From Streptomyces rishiriensis (GTDB lineage Bacteria > Actinomycetota > Actinomycetes > Streptomycetales > Streptomycetaceae), in NCBI RefSeq assembly GCF_030815485.1, contig NZ_JAUSWV010000002.1, positions 1,302,001 to 1,366,000 of the forward strand: DNA of 64,000 nucleotides. The letters are read 5' to 3'. The translations under genes were made by a program, and so were the position numbers. How positions within the stretch are numbered: the first letter of the stretch is position 1; every line of letters starts with the position of its first letter. This document shows, piece after piece, positions 16,999-24,905 of this stretch. The notes beneath the pieces were generated by a model. The model searched no databases. It had not been told where the DNA came from and saw only the letters and a list, made by a program, of their open reading frames with translations.

Positions 16999-17235
16999 GT
17001 GAACCGCGAAGTGACTCTGCCTCTGATCGTCGACGACCGCGGGACCTTGCAGGTGGCCGCGGCCGACGTGAGCAAGCTGCTCCGCACGTTGGGCGGTCGG
17101 TGGCTGCATCTCGTCGAGGCCGGGGCCGACGGGCTGGACGAGGACACCGTCGCCGCGTTGACCATCGAGCTCGCGAAGCTGGCCGACCGGATCGACGTGG
17201 CGTGCATCGCGCACAGCAGCGGGGGTGCGCCGTAG
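16999..17235 (+). CDS. Small conserved Streptomyces protein (DUF6213-like)
   Basis: A 78-residue protein beginning MNREVTLPLIVDDRGTLQVAAADVSKLLRTLGGRWLHLVEAG. It is soluble, with alternating hydrophobic strands and no signal or catalytic motif. I believe it belongs to the small actinomycete family DUF6213, from memory of the N-terminal sequence. The GTG at 16999 is chosen from that N-terminus; the frame is open further upstream inside the aldehyde dehydrogenase gene. Function unknown. Confidence 0.72.
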   Translation: MNREVTLPLIVDDRGTLQVAAADVSKLLRTLGGRWLHLVEAGADGLDEDTVAALTIELAKLADRIDVACIAHSSGGAP

Positions 17236-17314
17236 CCGGTTGCCGCTGATCGGGCAGGCCGCGGGGGCGTCCCCGGGGCCGTGCCACGTCGTCCTGCGGT
17301 GTCCTGGGACCGTC

Positions 17315-18544
17315 CTAGCGGATCGGCATCCCCGACAGCGTGCGGGCGATCACCAGGCGCTGGATCTCGCTCGTGCCTTCGAAGATCGTGTAGATGGCCG
17401 CGTCGCGGTGCATGCGCTCCACCGGGTACTCCCTGGTGTAGCCGTTGCCGCCGAGAATCTGGATCGCCTGCGCGGTGACCGTCTTCGCCGTCTCGCTGGC
17501 GTACAGCTTCGACATCGAGCCCTCGGCGGCGGTGAACGGCTTGCCGTTGATCGCCATCCAGGACGCGCGCCAGACCAGCAGCCGCGCGGCGTCGATCTGC
17601 GTCCGCATGTCCGCGAGCTGGAAGGCGACGCCCTGGTTGTCGATGATCGGGCGGCCGAACTGCTCACGCGTCTTGGCGTAGTCGAGGGCCACCTCGTAGG
17701 CGGCGCGGGCCGTGCCGACGGCCATGGCGCCGACCGCCGGCCGCGACGCCTCGAAGGTCGCCATCGCCGCGTTCTTCACGCGCTCGCCGCCGCCCGCCTT
17801 CGCCCGCTCGCGGGCCCGTGCCAGCCGCTCGTCCAGCTTCTCCTTGCCGCCGAGGAGGCAGGAGCCGGGGATCCGCACGTTGTCGAGGATGACCTCGGCG
17901 GTGTGCGAGGCGCGGATGCCGTGCTTCTTGAACTTCTGGCCCTGGGCGAGACCCGGGGTGCCCGGCGGGACGATGAAGGAGGCGTGCCCCTTGGAACCGA
18001 GCTCGGTGTCCACGGCGGCGACGACCACGTGGACGTTGGCGATGCCGCCGTTGGTCGCCCAGGTCTTGGTGCCGTTGAGCACCCACTCGTCCTTGGCCTC
18101 GTCGTACACGGCACGCGTACGCAGGGAGGCGACGTCCGAGCCGGCGTCGGGCTCGGAGGAGCAGAAGGCGGCCACCTTGACGTCGCTCGCATCGCCGTAC
18201 ATCTGCGGGATCCAGGTGCCGATCTGCTCCTCGGTGCCGTTGGCGAGAACGCCCACGGCGGCGAGGCCGGTGCCGACGATCGACAGGGCGATGCCCGCGT
18301 CGCCCCAGAACAGCTCCTCCATGGCCATCGGGATGCCGAGGCCGGTGGGGTCGAAGTACTGCTGCGCGTAGAAGTCGAGGGAGTAGATGCCGACCTTCGC
18401 GGCCTCCTGGATGACCGGCCAGGGAGTCTCCTCACGCTCGTCCCATTCGGCGGCCGCGGGGCGGATGACGTCGGCCGCGAAGCCGTGCAGCCAGTCCCGG
18501 ACCTCCTTCTGTTCGTCGTTGAGCTCCATGGTGAACTCGGCCAT
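17315..18544 (-). CDS. Acyl-CoA dehydrogenase
   Basis: A 409-residue full-length acyl-CoA dehydrogenase. It has [18 protein letters not shown] (about 128-145), the flavin motif [11 protein letters not shown] (about 157-167), [23 protein letters not shown] (about 295-317), [21 protein letters not shown], and the catalytic glutamate in [18 protein letters not shown] (E389). It first oxidises acyl-CoA to trans-2-enoyl-CoA in beta-oxidation, passing electrons to ETF. Divergent from a TetR regulator (18721) with two dyad sequences between them, so repression by that TetR protein is likely. Chain-length preference is not predictable. Confidence 0.94.
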   Translation of the reverse strand: MAEFTMELNDEQKEVRDWLHGFAADVIRPAAAEWDEREETPWPVIQEAAKVGIYSLDFYAQQYFDPTGLGIPMAMEELFWGDAGIALSIVGTGLAAVGVLANGTEEQIGTWIPQMYGDASDVKVAAFCSSEPDAGSDVASLRTRAVYDEAKDEWVLNGTKTWATNGGIANVHVVVAAVDTELGSKGHASFIVPPGTPGLAQGQKFKKHGIRASHTAEVILDNVRIPGSCLLGGKEKLDERLARARERAKAGGGERVKNAAMATFEASRPAVGAMAVGTARAAYEVALDYAKTREQFGRPIIDNQGVAFQLADMRTQIDAARLLVWRASWMAINGKPFTAAEGSMSKLYASETAKTVTAQAIQILGGNGYTREYPVERMHRDAAIYTIFEGTSEIQRLVIARTLSGMPIR

Positions 18545-18568
18545 GTCCCCTCCAGCGGCGACGTGCGT

Positions 18569-18583
18569 GTTACTAACGGTAAC
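18569..18583. promoter_or_regulatory. Inverted repeat GTTAC-taacg-GTAAC
   Basis: A perfect 5-bp dyad with a 5-base spacer, 25 bases upstream of the acyl-CoA dehydrogenase ATG and adjacent to the second dyad at 18594-18605. Together they look like two operator sites or one extended site in the regulator/target divergent region. AT-rich compared with surroundings, so it may also overlap the promoter. Confidence 0.45.
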
Positions 18584-18593
18584 GTGAGTCTGT

Positions 18594-18605
18594 TACCGGT
18601 CGGTA
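18594..18605. promoter_or_regulatory. Probable TetR operator TACCG-GT-CGGTA
   Basis: A 12-base dyad with 5-bp arms and a GT centre between the divergent acyl-CoA dehydrogenase and TetR genes. The pattern resembles operators of TetR regulators of acyl-CoA metabolism in actinomycetes. The TetR protein encoded at 18721 is the obvious candidate to bind it, controlling both its own gene and the dehydrogenase. Confidence 0.6.
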
Positions 18606-18720
18606 GGAAAAGTCAACTCCTGCCCACGGTCCGGGAGCCCCCCGGCCCGTTCGATGCCAGGCTGCTGCCAGGTGTTAGTTTGCGCAGGCGTCACCGAATC
18701 AGCACGGGTGGGGAGAGCTC

Positions 18721-19362
18721 ATGGACACCACGCAGCGGACCGAGCAGCAACGGTCCGCCGACCGCCGAAGGCGCGAGCTGCTGGAGGCCGCCGACCGGGT
18801 GGTGCTGCGCGACGGCCCGCAGGCCTCGATGAACGCGATCGCGGCGGAGGCGGGCATCACCAAACCGATCCTCTACCGGCACTTCGGCGACAAGGGCGGA
18901 CTCTACGCCGCGCTCGCCAAACGGCACACGGACGCCCTGCTGGACTCGCTGCGGGCCGCCCTGGACGCGCCCGCCGAGCGCCGCGAGCGGGTGGAGGCCA
19001 CTCTGGACACCTACCTCGCGGCGATCGAGGCCCGGCCCCAGGTCTACCGGTTCCTGATGCATCCGTCGGACGGTTCGCCGGGCGAACAGGGTTTCGACGT
19101 CGGCAAGCACTCGGCGCCCCTGCTCCGGCGGATGGGCGAGGAACTGGCCCAGGTCATCGAGGACCGGGTGGACCTCGGACCCGGCAGCCAGCAGCTGGCC
19201 CGGGTGTGGGGGCACGGGATCGTCGGGATGATGCACGCGGCCGGGGACTGGTGGCTGGGCGAGCGGCCCTGCACCCGGGCGGAACTGGTGCGCAGTCTGG
19301 CCGATCTGTTGTGGGGTCGCCTCGCGGCGGCCGGGGACAAGCTCGGCGGCCCCGGGTTCTGA
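18721..19362 (+). CDS. TetR-family transcriptional regulator
   Basis: A 213-residue TetR repressor. The N-terminal helix-turn-helix covers residues about 18-64, with MNAIAAEAGITKPILYRHFGDKGGLYAAL. The C-terminal ligand domain is helical, with a conserved VWGHGIVGMMHAAGDWWL segment near 160-178. ATG 18721 follows GGGGAGAGCTC. Divergent from the acyl-CoA dehydrogenase, with dyads at 18569-18583 and 18594-18605 in between; an acyl-CoA as inducer is inference from that context. Confidence 0.92.
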   Translation: MDTTQRTEQQRSADRRRRELLEAADRVVLRDGPQASMNAIAAEAGITKPILYRHFGDKGGLYAALAKRHTDALLDSLRAALDAPAERRERVEATLDTYLAAIEARPQVYRFLMHPSDGSPGEQGFDVGKHSAPLLRRMGEELAQVIEDRVDLGPGSQQLARVWGHGIVGMMHAAGDWWLGERPCTRAELVRSLADLLWGRLAAAGDKLGGPGF

Positions 19363-19449
19363 CATCCGCCCGGCGGGCACGGGACGCCTGCGGCCGCCCA
19401 CGCCCGCCGGGCGCTGCCGCAGGGGAAGACCACCCCGCGCCCCGAGGTC

Positions 19450-19619
19450 GTGTCCGCAAGTGTCCGGCCCGGCTCGCGACGTCCGGCCCGCGGACTCGCC
19501 GTGTTGTCGGGATCGCCCACGCGACCCGGTGCGAGGCCGACCCTGCGCCTCGCGACCGCACGCACGGGACGCCGCGAGCCCCGCCCTCCGCGCAGACGGC
19601 GATGCTTCGCGGACACGAC
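19450..19619 (-). repeat. Dispersed ~170-bp element, copy A, directly behind def
   Basis: Read on the minus strand, this element starts right after the def stop codon with TCGTGTCCGCGAAGC and ends CTTGCGGACAC. About four of five bases align with copy B at 57058-57226, including the shared blocks TCGGCCTCG and GGGCGATCCCGACAAC. The ends form an inverted repeat (GTGTCCGC/GCGGACAC). An inner pair (GGCTCGCGGCGTCC near the start, GGACGTCGCGAGCC near the end) is also nearly complementary, so the whole element can fold into one long hairpin. No coding capacity is conserved between copies. Function unknown; possibly a miniature mobile element or a 3' RNA structure. Confidence 0.8.
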
Positions 19620-20173
19620 TAGCTGGAACCGGTCACCCGGCTCCAGGAGGCCCGTGCGGCCTGGCGCATCAGTCGCCTCCCGCGCCATCCGGTCACGCGG
19701 TCCGCGTAGACCGTGCCCTCCAGGTGGTCCGCCTCGTGCTGCAAGCATCTGGCAAAGAATCCCGTGCCGTGCACGGTGATCGGCTCGCCCGTCATCGTGA
19801 ACCCCTCGACCACCGCGTGGTCGTGGCGCCGCGTCCCCGCCTCCAGACCCGGCAGGGACAGACAGCCCTCCGGGCCGCGCAGGACGATGCCGTCCGCCTC
19901 CACCAGCCGTGGGTTCACCACATGTCCCAGGTGGCGGACGTCCTCGTCGTCGGGACAGTCGTAGACGAAGACCCGCAGCGCCTCGCCCACCTGGTTGGCG
20001 GCGAGGCCCACGCCCTGGGCCGCGTACATCGTGGCGAACATGTCCTCCACGAGGCGGGCGAGTTCGGGGCCGAAGTCGGTGACGTCCTCGCAACGGGCGT
20101 GCAGGACGGGGTCGCCGAGCAGGGAGAGGGGCCGGACGCGCCCGTGGGCGCCCGGGATGGAGCCGTGTCGCAT
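19619..20173 (-). CDS. def: Peptide deformylase
   Basis: A 184-residue peptide deformylase, which removes the formyl group from nascent proteins using a bound metal. All three motifs are intact: GVGLAANQ (54-61), EGCLSLPG (102-109, metal ligand C104) and QHEADH (145-150, metal ligands H146 and H150, catalytic E147). ATG 20173 is chosen because motif spacing from it is normal. There is no Shine-Dalgarno sequence before it, but TACCCT lies 8 bases upstream (20181-20186 on the minus strand), so a leaderless transcript is plausible. Streptomyces usually have several def genes; this is likely one of them. Copy A of the dispersed repeat begins at its stop codon. Confidence 0.94.
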   Translation of the reverse strand: MRHGSIPGAHGRVRPLSLLGDPVLHARCEDVTDFGPELARLVEDMFATMYAAQGVGLAANQVGEALRVFVYDCPDDEDVRHLGHVVNPRLVEADGIVLRGPEGCLSLPGLEAGTRRHDHAVVEGFTMTGEPITVHGTGFFARCLQHEADHLEGTVYADRVTGWRGRRLMRQAARASWSRVTGSS

Positions 20174-20331
20174 GGCGGCAAGGGTACGGTCCTTTCTGAC
20201 ACGCGCATGCCGCTCACGGGCGTGAGGTGGTGCCGGGATTCGGGAGTGCGAATGGATCTCGATAGGCTGACCACCCACCACGTTGCCGTACGGCAGAGGC
20301 GCGGCGCGTACGCAAGGAGGATCGAGAACTG

Positions 20332-21570
20332 ATGGCAGGCAACTCGGACCCGCTCACGCCGCGGGCCAAGATCGCCGTGACCGCAGGCAAAGCGGTCGCG
20401 GCGGCGTCGCGCGCCGCGGGGCGCGGCAGCGGTTCGGTGATCGGCGGCCGGGTGGCGCTCAAACTCGACCCCGACCTCCTCGCCCGGCTCGCTCAGAACC
20501 TGGACGTCATCCTCGTGTCGGCGACCAACGGCAAGACCACGACCACGCGGCTGATCGCCGAGGCCCTGCGCGCCGCCGGTCCGGTCGTGTCCAACGCGCT
20601 CGGCGCCAACATGCCGGCCGGCATCACCTCCGCCCTCGCGGGCGGCTCCGAGGCCCGCTACGGCGTGATCGAGGTCGACGAGAAGTACCTCGCGGGCGTC
20701 GCCCGGGACACCTCCCCCAAGTGCATCGCGCTGCTCAACCTCTCCCGCGACCAGCTGGACCGCGCGGCCGAGACCCGCATGCTCGCGGAGAACTGGCGTG
20801 AGGGGCTCGCCGGTTCCAAGGCCGTCGTGGTCGCGAACGCCGACGACCCGCTCGTGGTGTGGGCCGCCTCCTCCTCCCCCAACGTGATCTGGGTCGCCGC
20901 CGGGCAGATGTGGAAGGACGACGCCTGGTCGTGCCCGTCCTGCGGCGGTGTCATGCAGCGGCCCGGCGACGACTGGTTCTGCGGCGAGTGCGGCTTCCGG
21001 CGTCCGACGCCGAGCTGGGCGCTGTCCGGGGACCACGTCCTCGACCCGCACGGGTCCGCCTGGCCGATCCACCTGCAGCTGCCGGGCCGCGCCAACAAGG
21101 CCAACGCCGCCTCCTCGGCCGCCGTGGCCGCCGTCTTCGGGGTGCCGCCGCAGGTGGCGCTGGAGCGGATGTACCAGGTGCAGGCCGTCGCCGGGCGCTA
21201 CGACGTCGTCCAGTTCCAGGGGCGTGACCTGCGGCTGCTGCTCGCGAAGAACCCGGCCGGCTGGCTCGAGACGTTCAGCCTGATCGATCCGCCGCCCACC
21301 CCGGTGATCCTCTCGGTGAACGCGCGCGGCGCCGACGGCACCGACACCTCCTGGCTGTGGGACGTCGACTACACGCGTCTGACCGGCCACCCGATCTTCG
21401 TCGTGGGCGACCGGAAGCTGGACCTCGCGGTGCGCCTGGAGGTCGCCAACCAGCACTTCCAGGTGTGCGAGAACCTCGACCAGGCCGTGCAGCAGGCGCC
21501 GCCGGGCCGGATCGAGGTCATCGCGAACTACACCGCGTTCCAGGACCTGCGCCGCCGCGTCGGCAACTGA
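20332..21570 (+). CDS. murT: Lipid II isoglutaminyl synthase, Mur ligase-like subunit MurT
   Basis: MurT is the ATP-dependent subunit of the MurT-GatD complex that amidates the D-glutamate of lipid II. The 412-residue protein has the Mur-ligase P-loop SATNGKTTTTR (63-73), a central domain interrupted by a four-cysteine zinc ribbon (CPSC at 201-204, CGEC at 217-220) as found in MurT proteins, and the C-terminal DUF1727 domain from about residue 300. ATG 20332 follows AGGAGGATCGAGAACTG. It is followed after 17 bases by gatD. Divergent from def, with about 158 bases between the start codons. Confidence 0.95.
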   Translation: MAGNSDPLTPRAKIAVTAGKAVAAASRAAGRGSGSVIGGRVALKLDPDLLARLAQNLDVILVSATNGKTTTTRLIAEALRAAGPVVSNALGANMPAGITSALAGGSEARYGVIEVDEKYLAGVARDTSPKCIALLNLSRDQLDRAAETRMLAENWREGLAGSKAVVVANADDPLVVWAASSSPNVIWVAAGQMWKDDAWSCPSCGGVMQRPGDDWFCGECGFRRPTPSWALSGDHVLDPHGSAWPIHLQLPGRANKANAASSAAVAAVFGVPPQVALERMYQVQAVAGRYDVVQFQGRDLRLLLAKNPAGWLETFSLIDPPPTPVILSVNARGADGTDTSWLWDVDYTRLTGHPIFVVGDRKLDLAVRLEVANQHFQVCENLDQAVQQAPPGRIEVIANYTAFQDLRRRVGN

Positions 21571-21587
21571 CCACTAAGGACGTTTCC

Positions 21588-22316
21588 ATGAGCGACAACC
21601 AACTGCGGCTGGTGTGGATCTACCCGGACCTGCTGAGCACCTACGGCGACCAGGGCAACGCCCTCGTCGTCGAGCGCCGCGCGCGGCAGCGCGGCCTCGA
21701 CGTGGCGCGCCTCGACGTGCGCAGCGACCAGCCGATCCCGACCTCCGGCGACATCTACCTCATCGGGGGCGGCGAGGACCGGCCGCAGCGGCTGGCGGCG
21801 GAGCGGCTGCGCCGGGACGGGCACCTGTACCAGGCGGTGCAGAACGGCGCGATCGTCTTCGCGGTGTGTGCCGGTTACCAGATCCTGGGCCACGAGTTCG
21901 TCAACGACCTGGGCCAGCGTGAGCCGGGTCTCGGTCTGCTGGACGTGACGACGACGCGCGGCGAGGGCGAGCGGTGTGTCGGCGACGTCCTCGGGGACAT
22001 CGACCCGCGCCTCGGCCTGCCCCCGCTGACCGGCTTCGAGAACCACCAGGGCGTCACCCAGCTCGGTCCGACGGCCCGCCCGCTGGCCCGTGTCTCGCTC
22101 GGGAAGGGCAACGGCACCGGCGACGGCACCGAGGGCGCGTACAACGACACCGTGTTCGGCACGTACATGCACGGCCCGGTGCTCGCCCGTAACCCGCTGA
22201 TCGCGGACCTGCTGCTGAAGCTGGCGCTCGACGTGAACGCGCTGCCGCCGATCGACGACCACTGGTACGAAGCCCTCCGCAACGAGCGCATCAGCGCCGC
22301 GCAGCAGCCCGCGTAG
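21588..22316 (+). CDS. gatD: Lipid II isoglutaminyl synthase, glutamine amidotransferase subunit GatD
   Basis: GatD supplies ammonia to MurT by hydrolysing glutamine. The 242-residue protein is a class I (triad) amidotransferase-like domain of the CobB/CobQ type: the nucleophile is in FAVCAGYQILG (C94) and the catalytic His in GTYMHGPVLARNP (H195). The ATG at 21588 follows AAGGACGTTTCC; the frame is open back into murT but that part is not GatD-like. Co-transcribed with murT. Confidence 0.95.
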   Translation: MSDNQLRLVWIYPDLLSTYGDQGNALVVERRARQRGLDVARLDVRSDQPIPTSGDIYLIGGGEDRPQRLAAERLRRDGHLYQAVQNGAIVFAVCAGYQILGHEFVNDLGQREPGLGLLDVTTTRGEGERCVGDVLGDIDPRLGLPPLTGFENHQGVTQLGPTARPLARVSLGKGNGTGDGTEGAYNDTVFGTYMHGPVLARNPLIADLLLKLALDVNALPPIDDHWYEALRNERISAAQQPA

Positions 22317-22370
22317 GCACTCCGCCGGCGCCGGCCCGCGTGACCGTGTGTTCACCTGATGGTCAGGGTG

Positions 22371-22392
22371 CCGTCAGCAGCCCGTCTGACGG
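22371..22392. terminator. Inverted repeat CCGTCAG-N8-CTGACGG between gatD and pfkA
   Basis: A perfect 7-bp dyad with an 8-base loop, 55 bases after the gatD stop and 141 bases before the pfkA ATG. It could end the murT-gatD transcript or serve as an operator for pfkA; sequence alone does not decide. Confidence 0.35.
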
Positions 22393-22532
22393 TACATCCG
22401 CACAGGTGAGCAGGCGCGTCCAGCAGGCGGACGCATGCTTCGGCCCCGCCCCCTCCTGCCGCTAGGGTGGCGGGGATTCGAGCCGGACAGTGTGGTCCGG
22501 ACCGGCCCACGTGGAGAAGGTTGTTTCGGGCT

Positions 22533-23558
22533 ATGCGCATTGGTGTCCTCACGTCCGGCGGCGACTGCCCCGGCCTGAACGCCGTCATCCGGTCCGTCGT
22601 GCACCGTGCCGTCGCCGACCACGGCGACGAGGTCATCGGCTTCCGGGACGGCTGGAAGGGCCTCCTGGAGTGCGACTATCTCAAGCTCGACCTCGACGCG
22701 GTGGGCGGCATCCTCGCCCGCGGCGGCACGATCCTCGGCTCCTCCCGGGTCCAGCCCTCGCATCTGCGGGACGGCGTGGAGCGGGCCCGGGGCCATGTCG
22801 CGGAACTCGGCCTCGACGCGATCATCCCCATCGGGGGTGAGGGCACGCTCAAGGCCGCGAAGCTGATGTACGACAGCGGACTGCCCATCGTGGGCGTGCC
22901 GAAGACCATCGACAACGACATCGCGGTCACCGACGTCACCTTCGGTTTCGACACCGCGGTCGGCGTCGCGACCGAGGCGCTGGACCGGCTGAAGACCACC
23001 GCCGAGTCGCACCAGCGGGTGCTGGTCGTCGAGGTCATGGGACGCCACACCGGCTGGATAGCGCTCCAGTCCGGCATGGCGGCCGGCGCCCACGCCATCG
23101 TCGTACCGGAACGCCCCTTCGACATCGAGGAGCTGGCCCGCCGGGTCGGCGAGCGGTTCGAGGCGGGCAAGCGGTTCGCGATCGTCGTCGCGGCGGAGGG
23201 CGCGAAGCCCAAGGCCGGCAGCATGGCCTTCGACGAGGGCGCGAAGGACATCTACGGGCACGAGCGGTTCGCCGGGATCGCCCGGCAGCTCTCCGTCGAG
23301 CTGGAGTCCCGGCTCGGCAAGGAGGCCCGGCCGGTCATCCTGGGGCATGTGCAGCGCGGCGGCACGCCGACCGCGTACGACCGGGTGCTCGCCACACGGT
23401 TCGGCTGGCACGCGGTGGAGGCGGTGCACCGGGGCGAGTTCGGGAAGATGACGGCCCTGCGCGGGACGGACATCGTGATGGTGCCGCTGGCGGAGGCGGT
23501 CGCGACGCTCAAGACCGTCCCCGAGGACCGGTACGCGGAGGCGGAGACCGTCCTCTAG
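22533..23558 (+). CDS. pfkA: 6-phosphofructokinase
   Basis: A 341-residue phosphofructokinase of the PfkA family, phosphorylating fructose 6-phosphate in glycolysis. The N-terminal GVLTSGGDCPGLNAVIR, the catalytic PKTIDNDI (D127) and the substrate loop MGRHTGW are intact. Numbering coincides with Escherichia coli PfkA: residue 104 is Gly (GGEGT), the ATP-type residue, while residue 124 is Lys (PKTIDND), usual in PPi-dependent enzymes, and 103 is Glu instead of Asp. Actinomycete ATP-dependent enzymes of this clade are known, so ATP is the likelier phosphoryl donor. ATG 22533 is preceded by GGAGAAGG at 12 bases. Streptomyces carry several pfkA paralogues. Confidence 0.93.
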   Translation: MRIGVLTSGGDCPGLNAVIRSVVHRAVADHGDEVIGFRDGWKGLLECDYLKLDLDAVGGILARGGTILGSSRVQPSHLRDGVERARGHVAELGLDAIIPIGGEGTLKAAKLMYDSGLPIVGVPKTIDNDIAVTDVTFGFDTAVGVATEALDRLKTTAESHQRVLVVEVMGRHTGWIALQSGMAAGAHAIVVPERPFDIEELARRVGERFEAGKRFAIVVAAEGAKPKAGSMAFDEGAKDIYGHERFAGIARQLSVELESRLGKEARPVILGHVQRGGTPTAYDRVLATRFGWHAVEAVHRGEFGKMTALRGTDIVMVPLAEAVATLKTVPEDRYAEAETVL

Positions 23559-23579
23559 CCGTTCGTCCTGCGGTGCGGC

Positions 23580-23597
23580 CCGGGGGGGCGCCCCCGG
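23580..23597. terminator. GC-rich hairpin after pfkA
   Basis: CCGGGGG pairs with CCCCCGG around a GGCG loop, starting 22 bases after the pfkA stop. No T-tract follows. It is a likely terminator of the Streptomyces type. Confidence 0.5.
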
Positions 23598-23711
23598 TGC
23601 GGCGCGGCTCGGCAGGACCGTTCGCCCCCGGTGACAGAGATCGCCGGGGGCTTCTCTACTCTTGTGGGCGGCAGGAAACGTACAACCCCCCACGAATCAG
23701 GAGCCGGCGGC

Positions 23712-24662
23712 ATGGGACACAGCGGGCACGGCATGACCATGGATCTGCCGCCGTTCACGCTGGGGCGGGGCCTTCAGTGGTCGGCGGACCCGTTCTTCCT
23801 CGTCGGCTGTCTGATGGCGCTGGGCCTGTACGGGTGGGGGGTCCTGCGGCTGCGTCGGCGCGGGGACGCGTGGCCGGTGGGGCGGACCGTCTCGTTCGTC
23901 GTCGGTGTGCTGACCATAGGGCTCGTCATGTGCACCAGGCTGAACGACTACGGCATGGTCATGTTCAGCGTGCACATGGTGCAGCACATGGTGATCAGCA
24001 TGCTGTCGCCGATCCTGATCCTGCTCGGCGCGCCGATGACGCTGGCGCTGCGCGCCCTGCCGGCCGCCGGCCGGGGTCACAAGGGGCCGCGTGAGCTGTT
24101 GCTGATGCTGCTGCACAGCCGCTACATGCGGATCGTCACCCATCCCGCGTTCACCATCCCGCTGTTCATCGCGAGCCTGTACGCGCTGTACTTCACGCCG
24201 ATCTTCGACTTCCTGATGGGCTCCAGGGCGGGGCACCTCGCGATGATGGTGCACTTCCTCGCCGTGGGCGTCGTGTTCTTCTGGCCGATCATCGGTGTGG
24301 ACCCGGGTCCGAACCGGCCGGGCTATCTGATGCGGATGCTGGAGCTCTTCGCGGGCATGCCGTTCCACGCGTTCTTCGGCATCGCCCTGATGATGGCGTC
24401 GCAGCCGATGGTCTCGACGTTCGAGAACCCGCCCGCCTCGCTCGGCATCGACGCGCTCACCGACCAGAACGCGGCCGGCGGCATCGCCTGGGCGTTCAGC
24501 GAGATCCCGTCCGTGCTGGTGCTGATCGCGCTGCTGTTCCAGTGGCACGGCTCCGAGCAGCGGCAGGCCAAGCGCAAGGACCGGGCCGCGGACCGCGACG
24601 GCGACCAGGAGCTGGCGGCGTACAACGCCTATCTTGCGTCGCTCGACACCCACGGGCGCTGA
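23712..24662 (+). CDS. Cytochrome c oxidase assembly protein, CtaG (caa3) family
   Basis: A 316-residue multi-helix membrane protein of the caa3-type CtaG family, involved in copper delivery or assembly of cytochrome oxidase. About seven transmembrane helices are visible, with the conserved histidines and methionines in FSVHMVQHMVISMLSPILILLG and in GHLAMMVHFLAVGVVFFWPI, and the family segment PFHAFFGIALMMA near residue 218. The N-terminus is His/Met-rich (MGHSGHGMTMD), a possible copper site. ATG 23712 has AGGAG 8 bases upstream. The next small membrane gene follows after 60 bases. Confidence 0.9.
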   Translation: MGHSGHGMTMDLPPFTLGRGLQWSADPFFLVGCLMALGLYGWGVLRLRRRGDAWPVGRTVSFVVGVLTIGLVMCTRLNDYGMVMFSVHMVQHMVISMLSPILILLGAPMTLALRALPAAGRGHKGPRELLLMLLHSRYMRIVTHPAFTIPLFIASLYALYFTPIFDFLMGSRAGHLAMMVHFLAVGVVFFWPIIGVDPGPNRPGYLMRMLELFAGMPFHAFFGIALMMASQPMVSTFENPPASLGIDALTDQNAAGGIAWAFSEIPSVLVLIALLFQWHGSEQRQAKRKDRAADRDGDQELAAYNAYLASLDTHGR

Positions 24663-24722
24663 ACCCGGGGCACCATGGAGGGGACGCGCCCTGCGGAGGG
24701 CGGCCCCGAGGAAGGTGTCGCG

Positions 24723-24905
24723 ATGGCAGGTACCACGGACAGTTCCACGAAGACCATGGGGGTGCTCACCGTCGGCGGACTCGTCGCGGTGACCGCCTAC
24801 ACGGTGGCGCTCGGCAGCAACGGCTGGCTGTGGTTCGGCTGGGTCGTGCTGGGCCTGATCACGCTCGCCATGGTCATGACGCGGCCCGGCCCTGGCCACC
24901 GGTGA
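24723..24905 (+). CDS. Small membrane protein
   Basis: A 60-residue protein with two short hydrophobic segments (about 14-29 and 35-51: TVGGLVAVTAYTVAL and LWFGWVVLGLITLAMVM). ATG 24723 is preceded by GGAAGG at 7 bases. It follows the CtaG-like gene closely and may be co-transcribed with it. Its last 32 bases overlap the end of the convergent histidine kinase gene. No family function known to me. Confidence 0.72.
   Translation: MAGTTDSSTKTMGVLTVGGLVAVTAYTVALGSNGWLWFGWVVLGLITLAMVMTRPGPGHR

Noticed and set aside
19154..19561. Minus-strand ORF running through repeat copy A
   Set aside because: Parallel ORFs also exist in copy B (for example 57054-57248), but they are Arg/Pro-rich, lack start signals and shift frame between copies; the repeat explains them.
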